DNA of 64,000 nucleotides from Phyllostachys edulis (GCA_036346405.1 CM070563.1:24099022-24163021), one strand, 5' to 3'. Shown: positions 34,578 to 47,185, counted from the first letter of the stretch. Numbers and translations are program-made. Notes: generated from the sequence alone by a model not told the origin.

Positions 34578-35950
34578 GACCATTGCTTGGAGACTTTATA
34601 GAGAAGAGATCAGGAATGGAATGGTAGGACGTACCTGGGACGCAAGGGAGGAGAACTTGACCGGCATGAACACAGTTACACAGACAAAGGTGAAATAAAT
34701 GGCGAGAAACATGTGAAGAGGTGTTGCAGTAGTTTTTGACTCATTTGGTCTTGTTTTGGAATATAATACACACTAATTAATAAATAATTGATGATCAGAG
34801 GCACAAGCTAGGTAAAAATTCCAGAAATTTTGTATGTTAACTGCAGCTTTACAAATTAGCCTAACCTTTACAAATTTGAAAAGTTAATTGCAGCTTTCAA
34901 AAGTAGAATACCATATAGGAACATACCATAAGATTAGTTACATGTACAAAAAATTGTATGTGTACAGACTGATGTTTTGCCCCATCCGAACCACATCCTA
35001 TGTAAACCAACCAAACACAAAGAATCGGCATCAATAACCCTCAGTATCCATCAGTGAGCATTAACCAAACCCACCATTTTGCCCCATTCATTTTTGTCAA
35101 TCTGAACCAACAGCATGAACTAAGCAAGATGCACAGAATGCACATACACCAATAGCCCTTAGTTTACATCACAAAGCAAGGGGGAGGGAAAGTGATATAG
35201 AGTAGAGGGGAGTAGTTACCTCAGTGCGACGCAATACCGGCAGCAACACCTCCACCATGCATTAACCCACCTCCATTTCATTTACCATTCTTAATCAATA
35301 AATTAACCTGCATCAGTAAACCAAAACAAGCTCAAGCATGAAACTAAAATAACAGAAAGAGAAAGTTGGGGAATGGGGGATTGAGTCTAGGGAGCAGGAA
35401 GCCCTAAACAACCGGGCCTCAAACCATAGCCAGGTCGGAGTCGAGCGTAAGGAGGCACAGGGGTCGGGGAGAAGGCACGACTCAGGCAGAGTCGTCGATG
35501 TCAGGGGTGGCGACATCGAGGTCGGTGGAGAGGTAGCCGGGGGAGGTCGGTGGATAGGTAGCCGGGGTCGCACACGTTGGGGGGAGAGGATGAAGAGGGG
35601 AAGGTAGATCTGGCCGCGGGGAGGTGGATTTGGCCAGGGAAAGGTCAATTGGACCGGCGGCGGCAACAGTATCACCGTAGTTGTGTCACAACGGTGACAC
35701 AGCACAAGACACTCCTATCGTAAGAGTGTCTTGTGCAGTGAACCATGGTGTCATAACCGGTGGCGATGGGAAGAAGGGTGGCGTCAGTGACAAGGTCAGG
35801 GAGAAGGCGTGACTTGGGTGGCACCGTTGATGTCGAGGGCGGCGGCGTCGAGGTCAAGGGCACTCGAGTAGGGAGGGGAACGGGAGAGAGTAATGGCGCT
35901 GGGGACTAGGGAGTGATGAGTTAGGGCGCAAACCCTAGCGGGCTCCTACT
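34578..35950. other. CACTA interior, no recognised gene
   Basis: AT-rich until about 35300, then a GC-rich part whose minus strand opens Pro/Ser/Leu-rich frames (35313-35705, 35672-35863) without domains. A 60-70 bp phrase (GGGGAGAAGGCACGACTC...GACATCGAGGTC) occurs twice, near 35467 and 35787, diverged. Confidence 0.45.
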
Positions 35951-35954
35951 AATA

Positions 35955-36938
35955 AAGAGATATCACAGACGGTTCTATTATGGAACCATCAGTGATACTT
36001 ATCACAGATGGTTCCATAATAGAACTGTCTGTGATATGGTTGTTCTCAAGTTATATGTTTTGAGCATATTATCATGTATACATTTACATGACATGAAGAA
36101 ATTACATGTTTATATGTCAATTTTGTCATTTAAGTACTACTGAAAATATGCTTTAACTATGATACATATCACAGACGGATATTTATTCCACTAAACCGTC
36201 TCGTGATATATAGTTCAACATATAATATAGTAACTTCATCTCCAAACTAGATGTTTTTTTTCATTTTGAATTTACATATGGCCAAACAGTGGCTACCGCT
36301 TTACAAAGATTTTTAAAAAGTAGAAACATAAATAAACAAAGTTTTTCTAGTGGCGAGGTAGGTCGCTATCTCCGCCTTCAAAACTACATAGGCGGTGGTG
36401 TCGGCATCGACGGTTCGTGATCATCGTGACGAAGCTCGAAATACGTCCACCCACTTACGCGCTCATTCGATTGTCTCCTGAAGACCCTCGGACTGTTGAA
36501 TCAAGAAGAATTTAGCCCGTAGGCTCTCTTCCCTTGCTTGAGGGGTCTCGGCATGGTCGACTCGGTGTGTGAGACGAAGGGACGCATCAGGAAGCCGAAG
36601 TGGTATTGAAGCGGCATTGATGTGATGAAGAGACGCATCAACGATGAAGAAACTCACCGGGGAGCGGAAGCGATATTATCACAGACGATTATAATTAAAA
36701 ACCGTCTTTGAAATCTACAATTATCACAAACGGCTCGTGTTTAGAACTGTCTGTGATACTTCCCAGATGGTTTTCAACATGTACCGTCTGTGATATTACC
36801 TCTTCACAGACGGGTTTTAGCTTAGCTAGTAACACAAACGGTCTCTAAACTAAAACTGTCTGTAATTTTATGTAATACATATGGTTTTGGTCAACCATTT
36901 GTGATGAGGCGTCTAGTATTAGCCTTTTTGTAGTAGTG
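35955..36938. repeat. Right subterminal region of the CACTA
   Basis: It contains paired ATCACAGACGGTT and AACCGTCTGTGATA motifs at about 35960-36040, 36170-36210 and 36670-36900, and ends at terminus 36938. 36540-36938 is homologous to 23770-24120, including the GACGAAG-GACGCATCA block. Confidence 0.8.
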
Positions 36939-38821
36939 ATTTAAGCAAGATTGAGTACAATGCGTACTCAGCAAGACTTATAGTGTATCGCAACATATTA
37001 TAAATGTAAGGCTTATCGAAGAATATGGCTCTACGCTACAAGTTATTTTCAGCACGATGCTATTTTTTTTTCTGAAATACCGATATGTATTATTTTGCAA
37101 CGGAATTTTAAAGAGCAGTTGATATGTAATGAAATCTCAAGTATATAACTTTAATAAGAGTAAACCACAACCCTCCATGGTTGCGAACAACGACACACTT
37201 TCAGCCATAGACATGGCACCCATGACAATAACAGCAAAAACCATCCCCTCATTTTCCAACAAAACCGTTTTTGCAAAAGTAGAGACTATACCTGGCAATT
37301 CTACACTTAGCATGCTCATCACCGCGAGCATGGCTATTTAAATAGATTTACAATCTGCAGAGGTGTACAACTTTATCCACAACACATAAATTCTCTAGTT
37401 TGTTTGGCATCTGTCAATACTACCGCTCACTATTCTTTGGTAAGCAATCTAGAGCATGCATTGAAACCTTTACATCACCTAGTCCTAACCTTGCACTAGC
37501 CCGGTGAATGAACACCCGCACTTCACCCGGGTACACCCCCATCTCAGTGAGGCATTCACCATTGTGTCGAAAGGCTTTGTTTCTAATGGCTTGGTGAAGG
37601 GAGCCCCTTCGAACATGCTTACACTAGTCATGCTCGCACTACCACGGCCTACCAACGTGCAAGGCTAGTTTTCGATGACTTAATTAGCTAAGGCCATCCC
37701 ATACCAACACATGTGGTTGTACGCTTACGCTTAGGTCAGATATACCGGTGTTTGATCCTTAATTGACTCGGGCGAGGATCTCCCCCTATCTACTTGGGAG
37801 ATACACCTCTCACACTCCTCATATTATAATATAACTCGCCCACGTCACAAACTAAGTTTTTCATTTTTTTTATTTCTATAAAAAATAACATAGGTAAACC
37901 CCTCTAAACCATCATTTCAAAATCTCACAAACTCATATTCAACATGTCATCCATTTTTTCCAATTTTAGTAAAGACTAAAGCTAGGCTAAGCATTTAAGT
38001 GATATTCGCATTCGAAAAACCCAATTCGACATCATTCATTGTCTAAACCATACCCTAATGGCTACAATAATAAGGATATCAATATTTCAAGGAGGATCAT
38101 ACATCGAATAGGAGTATAACTACTGTTATCCTCAAATATAGCAATTTTAAGCAAATATACACACATGCATAATAGATTTTTTTTAAAAAAGTACAATAAT
38201 TAAAATAGTAGGATCAACATCATCAAATAAGGTACTTAACTTTCTCAAGTTGTTCAAAGAGTGAGTTCGCTTGATTTTTGTTAAACTCGCTCGCGAATTC
38301 CGGCGTCTATTCGAAAGAACCGAGAATAAATCACAAACGGAAAAATAAATTTAACTGCAAGAAATGTCACAGCCCCATTTTTATTAAATGTGATTTAGAT
38401 GCATCTCATAAGCATTTCATACCATTTCTGGAGCATGTGCATAAATTTTAATTTGAAAAATTTCAACTTAAAGAATAAACGTCAAACTTGAACTCAAATT
38501 CTAAAGCAAATAGAAATAAATGCTTAAGATGATCTCTGGAAAATATTTTATTCAAATACTAGAATATTTTCTTGAACAAATGTGTTTGTCAAATTTTTAG
38601 AGTTCAACTTGACCTTGAGAAAAATCTATGTTCCCTATATAAACATGTTCGGTTAATGTTTTAAATAAGCTTTAAAATCATGAACAGTGATGTTTGAAAA
38701 TTTATATATGAGTTCTACTTTGTCCCAGGAACCCCCTTTCAAAATTGTTAGATTTTTATAAATTTATTTGCTATTTTAAAACGTCGGTCCAAGAAGAGGG
38801 TCTTGTATTTAGACTCAGTCG

Positions 38822-39010
38822 TCTGGTCATGTTGACCTGGTTCGACCATACCACTTGATCAGCCCCTTCGACCATGCCTCTCTTCGACCACCCAATCGAT
38901 TTCGACTAGCTACTCATTTACGACCACCCAATTGATTTCGACCACCCACTTGGGTCCGACCAGACACTTCGACCAGATCTGACCATACCCTCCGACCATG
39001 CTCCGACCGA
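38822..39010 (+). repeat. CGACCA motif cluster in the gypsy LTR
   Basis: About ten copies of TTCGACCA, TCCGACCA or close variants occur in 190 bp, spaced irregularly by 15-25 bp. Confidence 0.8.
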
Positions 39011-39692
39011 GACACTTTGATGTTGTCACTAACGGGCGGGCCCCATTTGTCGGAACCGCTTTCTTCCCCATCATGCCTCTCGGTCGAATGCATTGGCACA
39101 GTGCATGCGCGCCATCGAGCTCCTTCGCACAGTGCTAGCTATCGTTGCGACCACGCTTCTCCGTGCATGCAAACTCACACCGTTTTGCCCCCGCCATCGC
39201 CGTCCAATCTAGAGGCACCGTGAGTTGACCCCATCAACTTTTCTGTTAGAGAAACCCTCAAAAACCCAGCTCTCTCCTCTCGGCCGCTCAGATGAGCCGG
39301 GTGAATTCTTTCCTTCCTTTGGAGTAAGTTCCTTGGTTCTTATGCCGTTCTTCTCCTTTTTCCATGTCGCTTCCATTGTGCTAAGCTAAGCCCTTGCTTT
39401 GTAGTGAATCGCTGGAAACACAGCTTGTCTCGGTGACTCTAGAGCACGCTCGCTAGTGCGCCACCATGCTATCTCTCACTCTGGTGAGTTCTATTCTTGA
39501 TTAAGCGCCATCTCATGTTCTTGGATATATGAATTAGTTCCCCTCAATCAATCTTGCTTTTATCCATAGAGATTGTCGGATTCTAGGGTGTTTCCTTTTT
39601 CCGACCGAAAACACCACCTTCATCTCCATCTCTGGTGTGGTGAGTCACTCTTTGATTCCTCTCGATGACATCATTTCCTGGACATACCTAAG

Positions 39693-41263
39693 TGTTGGGC
39701 CACGGGTAGGCTACGATAGCTACAAATCAAAATTTCTACCATGCAATCTAGGAAGCCAAGCAAGTAGATGATCACAGATCGTTACCACCAGACATGCAGA
39801 GCAGCGGAAGAAGGGTTGGAGCAGCCTGGTCCAACGTAGAGTGCGTCGATGTAGTGGTCGTAGTCAATCGTCCAGCGTCCTCGCAAGTCGATCGTCTCCT
39901 CCAGCAACCTCTACAGTTCCTTGTGAAGATCGCGGATCGTCCTCAAGCGCAACAATCGTAGTAGCGCTTCTACGGTATCCACACGTCTAGGAAAGGAACA
40001 ACCATGCACAGGTGTGCTAGCACTAAATCGCACGGTAGAGCTCTAAGGAAGATCGCGGCTAGGGTTTCGGTGGTGATTCACGTGTACCTACCAACAGCCT
40101 CATGCATCTCCTTATATAGTGCTCGTGACGAATCCAATCCGAACACGTTTATCGAATGGTATTCGTACTGGTTTGTTCCAATCCGGTAAGTGTGTGACCC
40201 TGTAAATTCATGCGTAATCGGTTGTGGCTTGGAAACCCTTTCCGATCACGAGTCGTAGCGGCTCCTAGCAGAACATAGCGATTCCCGAATACACACAAAT
40301 TATATCGGACGAACCTTAATGCAATATGATCTACAACCAGGTCCTCATCACCTACGACCAAGTCCTATCTCTATACGACCAGTTCATATTTGGTCACTAC
40401 CTACCATAATTCCCACGACTGTGTTACGACCAATTCGGACTATGTTCGACCAGCTTCTACTTAACCACTCAGATTCCATACGACCAAATCCAGAACTATT
40501 CGAACTAAGCGACCTACTCATGTATACTCCCTTTGCCTCACGATGTTTGGTTGAACTCCAGGTGAGATGTTGTGTCATCCATGGACTGTTCAATACTTTC
40601 TAGATCGAGTGTCGGATTACTTCACGTGGTCGAACACTTCGACTACTAGTGGCATGGCCATGTACTTTCTTTATTCGACCACAACGAGGGACCCAGAGAC
40701 ATCTCTCCTATTATGTTAGGAGGGGCAAATCCCATATCCGACCAGTCATATTCCTCTGCATGTTTCATAGCATACCCGAAAGCTACCTTTATAACTACCC
40801 AGTTACGGTGTAGGGTTTGGCAACCCCTAAGAGTGCTATTACATATGTAGGAAACCTTGTTGATCTCAGGTCTAAGGATTATACATCAACATTGCTTGAG
40901 ACCAACTAACGACACATAGAATCATAATAATCTCAATAGTGTCTTAAGGTGGGTCTAATCCAACATCATGTTCTCTAACATGTGTCCATATTATTGGTTT
41001 GATATCTCCATATCCATGACCCGTGAAACATAGTCATCAACCAATATATATGCTAGTCTATTCATTTGTGTCCTCATATGTTTCCGACCAGGGATCGTAT
41101 AAGAATAATTATCGCTGAAATATAGAGTTTCACAATCAAGTCACATACTTGATAATCAATATTAACAATATTATTCTTGGAAGAAGATAACATTTTATCC
41201 AATATTATGAACATAAGGAAATATAATCATCTCTATGATTGCCTCTAGGGCATATTTCCAACA
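39693..41263 (-). repeat. 3' LTR of the nested copia
   Basis: 1571 bp, complete, TG...CA. Its counterpart at 45016-46396 matches over ~1.37 kb with many small differences, so the insertion is not recent. It holds CTTATATAG (a reversed TATA-like context) near 40110 and several TACGACCA motifs at 40330-40500. Confidence 0.85.
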
Positions 41264-41274
41264 GTCTCCCACTT
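41264..41274 (-). other. Polypurine tract of the nested copia
   Basis: The reverse complement reads AAGTGGGAGAC, directly beside the 3' LTR start. Confidence 0.85.
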
Positions 41275-41283
41275 GCACTAGAG

Positions 41284-44089
41284 TCAATCATTTAGGTATT
41301 TAATACCGATAGCTCTTGTGTGTGCCTCATGCTTTGGCTGTGTGAGATGCTTTGTCAATGGATCAGCAACATTCAAATCCGTATGCACTTTGCATATCTT
41401 AACATCTCCTCTATCCACCAATTCGCGAATAAGATGATAGCGCCTGAGTATATGCTTGGACTTCTGATGGGATCTAGGCTCCTTAGCTTGCGCAATGGCT
41501 CCATTATTGTCACAATAGAGATCCATTGGGCTCGAGGCACTCGGAACCACACCCAACTCAGCAATGAAATTTCTTATCCAAACACCTTCTTTCGCAGCCT
41601 TCGAAGTCGCAATGTACTCGGGTTCGTCGTGGAATCAAGAACCGCCTCTTGCTTGAACTTTTCTAGCTCATCGCTTCCTCCATTCAAAATGAATACAAAA
41701 CCAGATTATGAAGCGATAATCATCTTTGTCGGTTTGAAAGCTTGCATCGGTGTAACCATTTACAACGAGCTCTTCACCACCGCCATAAACTAGGAACACA
41801 TCCTTAGTCCTTCTTAAGTACTTAAGAATGTTTTTCACAGCTATTCAGTGACCTTCATCGGCATCAACTTGGTGTCTGCTCGTAACACTTCGAGCATATG
41901 ATACATCTGGTCGTGTACATAGCATGGCGTACATGATAGATCCAATAGCCGAAGCATATGGAATATCACTCATTTTGTCTCGCTCATCAGTGGTCGTAGG
42001 ACACTGATTCTTGCTAAGATTAATGCCATGTGCCATGGGCAAGAATTCTCTCTTGGAATCTTGCATGTTGAACCGATTCAACACTTTATCTATGTACTTA
42101 TCTTGGCTTAATTCAATTAGGCTCTTAGATCTATCTCTATAGATCCTTATTCCCAAGATATATGCTGCCTCCCCTAGGTCCTTCATGGAAAAACTATTTT
42201 TCAATGATGACTTAATGGATTCTAGCATGGGAATGTCATTTCCGACCAGTAGTATGTCATCTACATACAAGATCAGAATAGTAAGCGCGCTCCCACTAAC
42301 CTTCATGTAAACATAAGGTTCTTCTTTGTTCTTGATGAAACCAAACCTTTTGATCTCATCATCAAAACGTAAATTCCAACTCCAAGATGCTTGCTTCAAC
42401 CCATAAATGGACTTTTGAAGTTTGCATACCTTACTAGCATTCTTTGGATCGACAAAACCTTCAGGTTGTGTCATGTACACATCCTCGTCTAGGTTTCCAT
42501 TTAGGAAAGCCTTTTTGACATCCATTTGCCATATCTCATAGTCGAAATATGCGGCAATTGCTAGAATGATCCGAATAGATTTAAGCATCGCTACCTATGA
42601 GAAAGTCTCATCGTAGTCAACTCCTTGAACTTGTCGAAACCCTTTTGTGACTAGTCGAGCCTTATGAATGTGAACATTTCCATCCATATCAATCTTTTTC
42701 TTATAGATCCATTTGCACTCAATGGTTTTAACACCATCAAGTGGATCAACCAGGTTCCAAACCTGATTTTCTCTCATGGAGTCTATCTCGGTTTTCATGG
42801 CTCCAAGCCATTTCTCAGAGTCTGTGTCCATCATCGCTTCCTCATAAGTCTTAGGCTCATCATTATTCAATAATAATACATCATGCCCATACCTTGTAGG
42901 CAATTGACGCGGCTTTTTAGATCTATGTGGGGCTGGTGCCTCATCTACAGGTTCAACAACATTTTGTTCATCCAGTAGAGGTTCAGTAGGAGTTGAAACA
43001 CTTTCAGATGTTTCCCGAATTTCTTCAAGTTGCACCTTTCTCCCACTGACTCCTTTTGAAAGAAACTCTTTCTCCAAAAAGACACCATTTCGGGCAACAA
43101 AAACTTTGCCTTCTTCTTGGTTGTAGAAATAATATCCTTTGGTTTCCCTAAGATATCCTATAAAGAAGTATTTATCTGACTTGGGAGTGAGTTTGTTAGA
43201 CGTCAAACGTTTAACATAGACATCGCATCCCCAAATCCTTAGAAAAGACAAACTAGGACTCTTCCCAGTCCACATCTCATATGGTGTCTTATCTACTAAT
43301 TTAGATGATACCTTATTTAAAATGAAAGCGGCAGTTTCTAGAGTGTAACCCCAAAAATACAATGACAGATCTGATTGGCTCATCATTGATCGAACCATGT
43401 CCAAGAAGGTGCTATTATACGCTTCGGACACCCCATTCCATTGTGGAGTGCCTGTGGTGTAAGTCAGGAATAATTCCACATTGTTTCAAATGATTACCAA
43501 ACTCATGGCTCAAAACTCACCTCCACAATCGATCAGAAGATTTGATTGTCTTGCCAAGTTGATTTTGTACCTCATTCTAGAACTCCTTGAACTTTTCAAA
43601 GGATTCCGACTTGTGCCTCATTAAGTAGATATATTCATATCTACTTTAGTCATCGGTGAAAGTAATGAAGTACTGAAAACCACCTCTTGCTATCGTGCTC
43701 ATTGGTCCACACACATCAGTATGTATGAGTGCCAACTGGTCGGACGCCCTTTCACTCCGACTAGAGAAAGGTGTCTTGGTCATCTTTTCGACCAGGCAAA
43801 ACTCGCATGTTTCAAATGATTCCAAATCAAATGAATTTAGAGTTCCATCATTATGGAGCTTTTTCATGCGTTTCTCACTTATGTGACCTAAACGACAATG
43901 CCAAATGAAAGTGGAATTCATTTCATTAGGCCAAAGCCTTTTCGCATTAATATTATAAACAGACGCATCAACAAGATTTAAAATAAACAACCCATTCAAA
44001 ACAGGTGCATAGCCATAAAACACTTCTTTCAAAAATATAGAACAACCATTGTTCTCAAGAATGAATTTATAACTCTCGCCATCAAACAT
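41284..44089 (-). pseudogene. Copia pol: integrase, reverse transcriptase, RNase H (interrupted)
   Basis: In minus-strand order: GAG-pre-integrase and integrase N-terminus with WHCRLGH, and LIHTDVCGPM with the first catalytic Asp (43646-44089); a decayed gap with SSD near 43540; GTPQWNGVSEAYNSTFLDMV with the catalytic Glu, then the integrase C-terminus and the start of RT to VDYDETFS (42595-43479). After one stop codon comes VAMLKSIR and the RT core with WQMDVKKAFLNGN and YVDDILLVGND (41845-42588). RNase H ends it with DLYCDNNGAIAQAKEP and DPLTK (41284-41556). The RT YVDD motif is intact. At least one stop in RT, several breaks in the integrase and a frame change before RNase H make it non-functional as a whole. 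Confidence 0.9.
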
Positions 44090-44417
44090 GAGGCGTAGAT
44101 AATGTTTCTACTAATGGTGGAACGTAATAACAATTATTCAATTCCATAATAAACTCAAGGCAAAAGTAATGGCAAAGTCCCGACGGCTAATGCAAAGAAC
44201 TCTTGCTTTATTCCCGACGCCAAGATCCATCTCGCCTTTGTAATTCTCCTACTCCTTGTTAGACTCTACATCGAATTGCAAATATGAGCAACCGATCCCA
44301 GATCAAATACCCATGAGTTAACAGAAGAGTCAAGCAAGAAAACATCTATAACATTAATACCAGAGTGGAAGTTTTAATCCCACCATTCCTTTTCTCGATC
44401 ACCAGTATTTCTTGCGG
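44090..44417 (-). pseudogene. Copia protease remnant
   Basis: Between gag and integrase the minus strand reads SSVNSWVFDLGSVAHICNS (about 44270-44330), the position of the aspartic protease; the usual D-S/T-G triad is here D-L-G. Further stops follow up to the pre-integrase domain. Confidence 0.6.
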
Positions 44418-45015
44418 TTTCTTCCAATGGCCTAGCTCTTTGCAAGAAAAGCATTCATTCTCTTGAGTCGGGCCGACTTAGTCTTGGGCTTAGGCTTGTT
44501 AATTTGGATCTCATCCAAACTTTAGCCTTGCCCTTTTCTTGACCCAAGTTTTGGCCTTCTTCTTGAAGCTTGTACTCTTTTGCACCATCATCACATGTCT
44601 CTGCTTTTCTTAATGTTACCCTCTCTGTCTTAAGCATCATATGCGCTTGGTGAGATTCTTGTCTAAGCTGCTCATATGGAAGTTCAAAATGAAGCGCCCA
44701 TAGCTTGCGTGAAGTGAAGCAAGAATCAAATCAGAGCCAACTCTTGACTAAGTGGAAAACCAGCTTTTTCCAAGCTCGTGTGTAACCAACCATTTTGATC
44801 ACATGAGGGCTCACCGGACTACCCTCAGTTAGCCTACATCCAAATAAGTTCTTTGAGATCTCATATCTCTTAGTTCTTGCTTGTGTCTCAAACATGCCTT
44901 TGAGCGCTACGATCATATCGTAGGCCTCAATGTTCTCAAATTGCTTCTGAAGGTCTGAGTTCATCGCAGCAAGCATGAGACAGCTAACATCAAGGGATTC
45001 ATCACATGCCTTTTT
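44418..45015 (-). pseudogene. Copia gag fragment (UBN2 domain and zinc knuckle)
   Basis: The fragment begins KKACDESLDVSCLMLAAMN, then DLQKQFENIEAYDMIVALKG, MFETQARTKRYEISKNLFG and SPVSPHVIKMVGYT, as in Angela-type gag. A zinc knuckle CFSCKELGHWKKP (44418-44456) has lost its last Cys. The first part of gag is gone: 45016 onward is already LTR sequence. Confidence 0.85.
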
Positions 45016-46396
45016 AGTTCCTTGTGAAGATCGTCTCCTCCAGCAACCTCTACAGTTCCTTGTGAAGATCGCGGATCGTCCTCAAGCGCAACAATCGCAG
45101 TAGCACCTCTATGGTATCCACATGTCCAGGGAAGGAACAACCATGCGCAGGTGTGCTAGCACCAAATCGCACGGTAGAGCTCTCAGGAAGATGGCGGCTA
45201 GGGTTTCGGTGGTGATTCACGTGTACCTCCCAATAGCCTCATGCATCTCCTTATATAGTGCTCGTGGCGGATCCTATCCCAACACGCTTATCGAATCAGA
45301 TTCAGATCGGGTTTGTTCCAACCCGGTAAGTGTGTGACCCTGTAAATTCATGCGTAATCGGTTGTGACTCGGAAACCCTTTCCGATCACGAGTCGTAGCG
45401 GCTCCTATCAGAACATAGCGATTCTCGAATACACACAAATTATATCGGACGGACCTTAATGCAATATGATCTACGACCAGGTCCTCATCACCTACGACCA
45501 AGTCCTATCTCTATACCACCAGTTCGTATTTGGTCACGACCAGTTCATAATTCCTTACGACCAGGTTACGACCACCCTATGACTATGTTCGACGAGTCTA
45601 CGACTAGCTCATATCTCCATACGACGATCCAGAATCGCTCGAACTAAGCGACCTACTCATGTATACTCCCTTTGCCTCACGGTGTCCGGTTGAACCTGTG
45701 AGATGTTGTGTCATCCATGGATCTGCTCAATACTTTCTCGACGAGTGTTGATTATTTCACGTGGTCGAACACTTGACTACTAGTGGCATGGCCATGCACT
45801 TTGTTTATTCGACTACCATTTAGGGGCCCGAGACATCTCTCTGTTATGTTAGGAGGGCAAATCCCATATCCCACCAGTCACATTCCTCTCAGATGTTTCA
45901 TAGCATACCTGAAAACTACCTTTGTAACTACCCAGTTACGGTGTAGCATTTGGCAACCCCTAAGAGTGCTATTACATATGTAGAAAACCATGCTAATATC
46001 TGGTCTAAGGATTATACATCAACATTGCTTGAGACCAACTAACGACACATAGAATCATAACAATCTTAATAGTGTCTCAAGGTGGGTCTAATCCAACATC
46101 ATGTTCTCTAACATGTGTCCATATTATTGGTTTGATATCTCCATATCCATGACCCGTGAAACATAGTCATCAACCAATACATATGCTAGTCTATTCATAT
46201 GTGTCCTCATATGTTTCCGACCAGTGATCGTATAAGAATAATTATCGCAGAAATATGGAGTTTCACAATCAAGTCACATACTTGATAATCAATATTAACA
46301 ATATTATTCTTGGAAGAAGATAACATTTTATCCAATATTATGAACATAAGAAAATATAATCATCTTTATGATTGCCTCTAGGGCATATTTCCAACA
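45016..46396 (-). repeat. 5' LTR of the nested copia, truncated at its inner end
   Basis: It matches 39887-41263, but the ~200 bp that should adjoin the PBS are missing. The join to gag carries an extra 18-base copy (45016-45033) of sequence found again at 45054-45071. Confidence 0.85.
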
Positions 46397-46819
46397 CTAA
46401 GCTATCTCGGTCACTCTTGGTTTTTCCTTTTCATCAGGTAATCATCTCCTCGTGAAGCTCCCCCTGTCGTCGCGCGATCATCGTCGTCAGAGCAACACCG
46501 AACTTCTCCAGTCATTTCCTTGGCTCTGGTAGGTTCCCTACGACCCCGTGATGTTTTTGTGCACGTTTATTTTCTTGAAGCATAGCCGAATCGTGCTAGC
46601 CACTTTCGTCGTAGTTGCGCTGCTGCGTTATTTCGTCTCCACGGTTGGCTACCGTGTGCCCTTGCCACGCTGCCATAGTGCCGCCCGAGCCCTAGGTCAC
46701 CACCCCTAGCCTCCTTGTCCTCTGGGCAACCCATTTTTGCAGCCACCTTCACCTCATTGTCACTCCTTTGCCAACGACATGTGCTGCCCCAAGTCACCAG
46801 CCACATCCCCTGTGTACTG

Positions 46820-47185
46820 ACTATAGTCGAAGCCTTCGACCAGATAGTCGAAGCCTTCGACTAGTTTGTCGAAGCCTTCTGACCAGTCGAAACCTTCGAC
46901 CTGGTAGTCGAAGCCTTCCAACTAGGTGCCTGAAACAATATACGGTGCTCGAAACAATGTACAGTACTCGAAGCAATGTACAATACTCAAGACAATGTAC
47001 AGCACTCAAAACAGTGAACAGTACTCGAACCTCCCTATGACCACATGTAGTTGAACCTCCTTCGAGCAGGTAGTTGAACCTCCTTTGACTAGGTGGTTGA
47101 ACTTTTCTTTGACTAGGTGGTCGAACCTCCTTCGACCAGGTAGTCGAAGCATTCCGACCACGTAGTCGAACTTTGAGTAGTACTC
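46820..47185. repeat. Cluster of three short tandem repeat types in the gypsy LTR
   Basis: Five copies of AGTCGAAGCCTTCGACCA-like units (46825-46925) are followed by five ~18 bp GAAACAATGTACAGTACTC-like units (46930-47030) and about six ~24 bp GAACCTCCTTCGACCAGGTAG-type units (47030-47165). CGACCA or CGACTA is common to the first and third types. Confidence 0.8.

Larger units (their letters stand above)
29902..36938 (+). mobile_element. Complete 7.0 kb CACTA (family A) carrying gene fragments
   Basis: The target duplication ATT flanks it at 29899-29901 and 36939-36941. Left terminus TACAACTACAGAAAA is a slightly mutated form of the CACTACTACAGAAAA type; right terminus reads CACTACTACAAAAAGG in reverse. 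Subterminal palindromes with ACAGACGG...CCGTCTGTGATA fill about 29930-30210 and 35955-36900. No TNPD or TNPA transposase is recognised, so it would depend on a partner element in trans. The cargo is a GC-rich block, a decayed kinase gene and a long inverted repeat. Confidence 0.85.
29545..38364 (-). repeat. LTR-like unit 3 of 3, split by a CACTA element
   Basis: It starts TGTCGAACCCCGGGC at 29545 and runs to 29901, then resumes at 36942 and continues to about 38364, where a gypsy LTR begins. Joining the two flanks restores the ATTTAAGCAAGATTGAG block seen intact in units 1 and 2, which proves that the CACTA came later. The final ~170 bp (38195-38364) have no counterpart in unit 2. Confidence 0.7.
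39693..46396 (-). mobile_element. Nested Angela/BARE-like Ty1-copia element, pointing left
   Basis: It is flanked by the perfect 5 bp target duplication CTAAG (39688-39692 and 46397-46401). The outer ends are TGTTGGGCC on the left and CATATTTCCAACA on the right; read leftward the LTR begins TGTTGGAAATATGCCC, a hallmark of Angela/BARE-type elements. Both LTRs, the PPT, pol and part of gag are present. The PBS, the N-terminal gag and ~200 bp of the 5' LTR are deleted, so it cannot move on its own. Confidence 0.9.
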
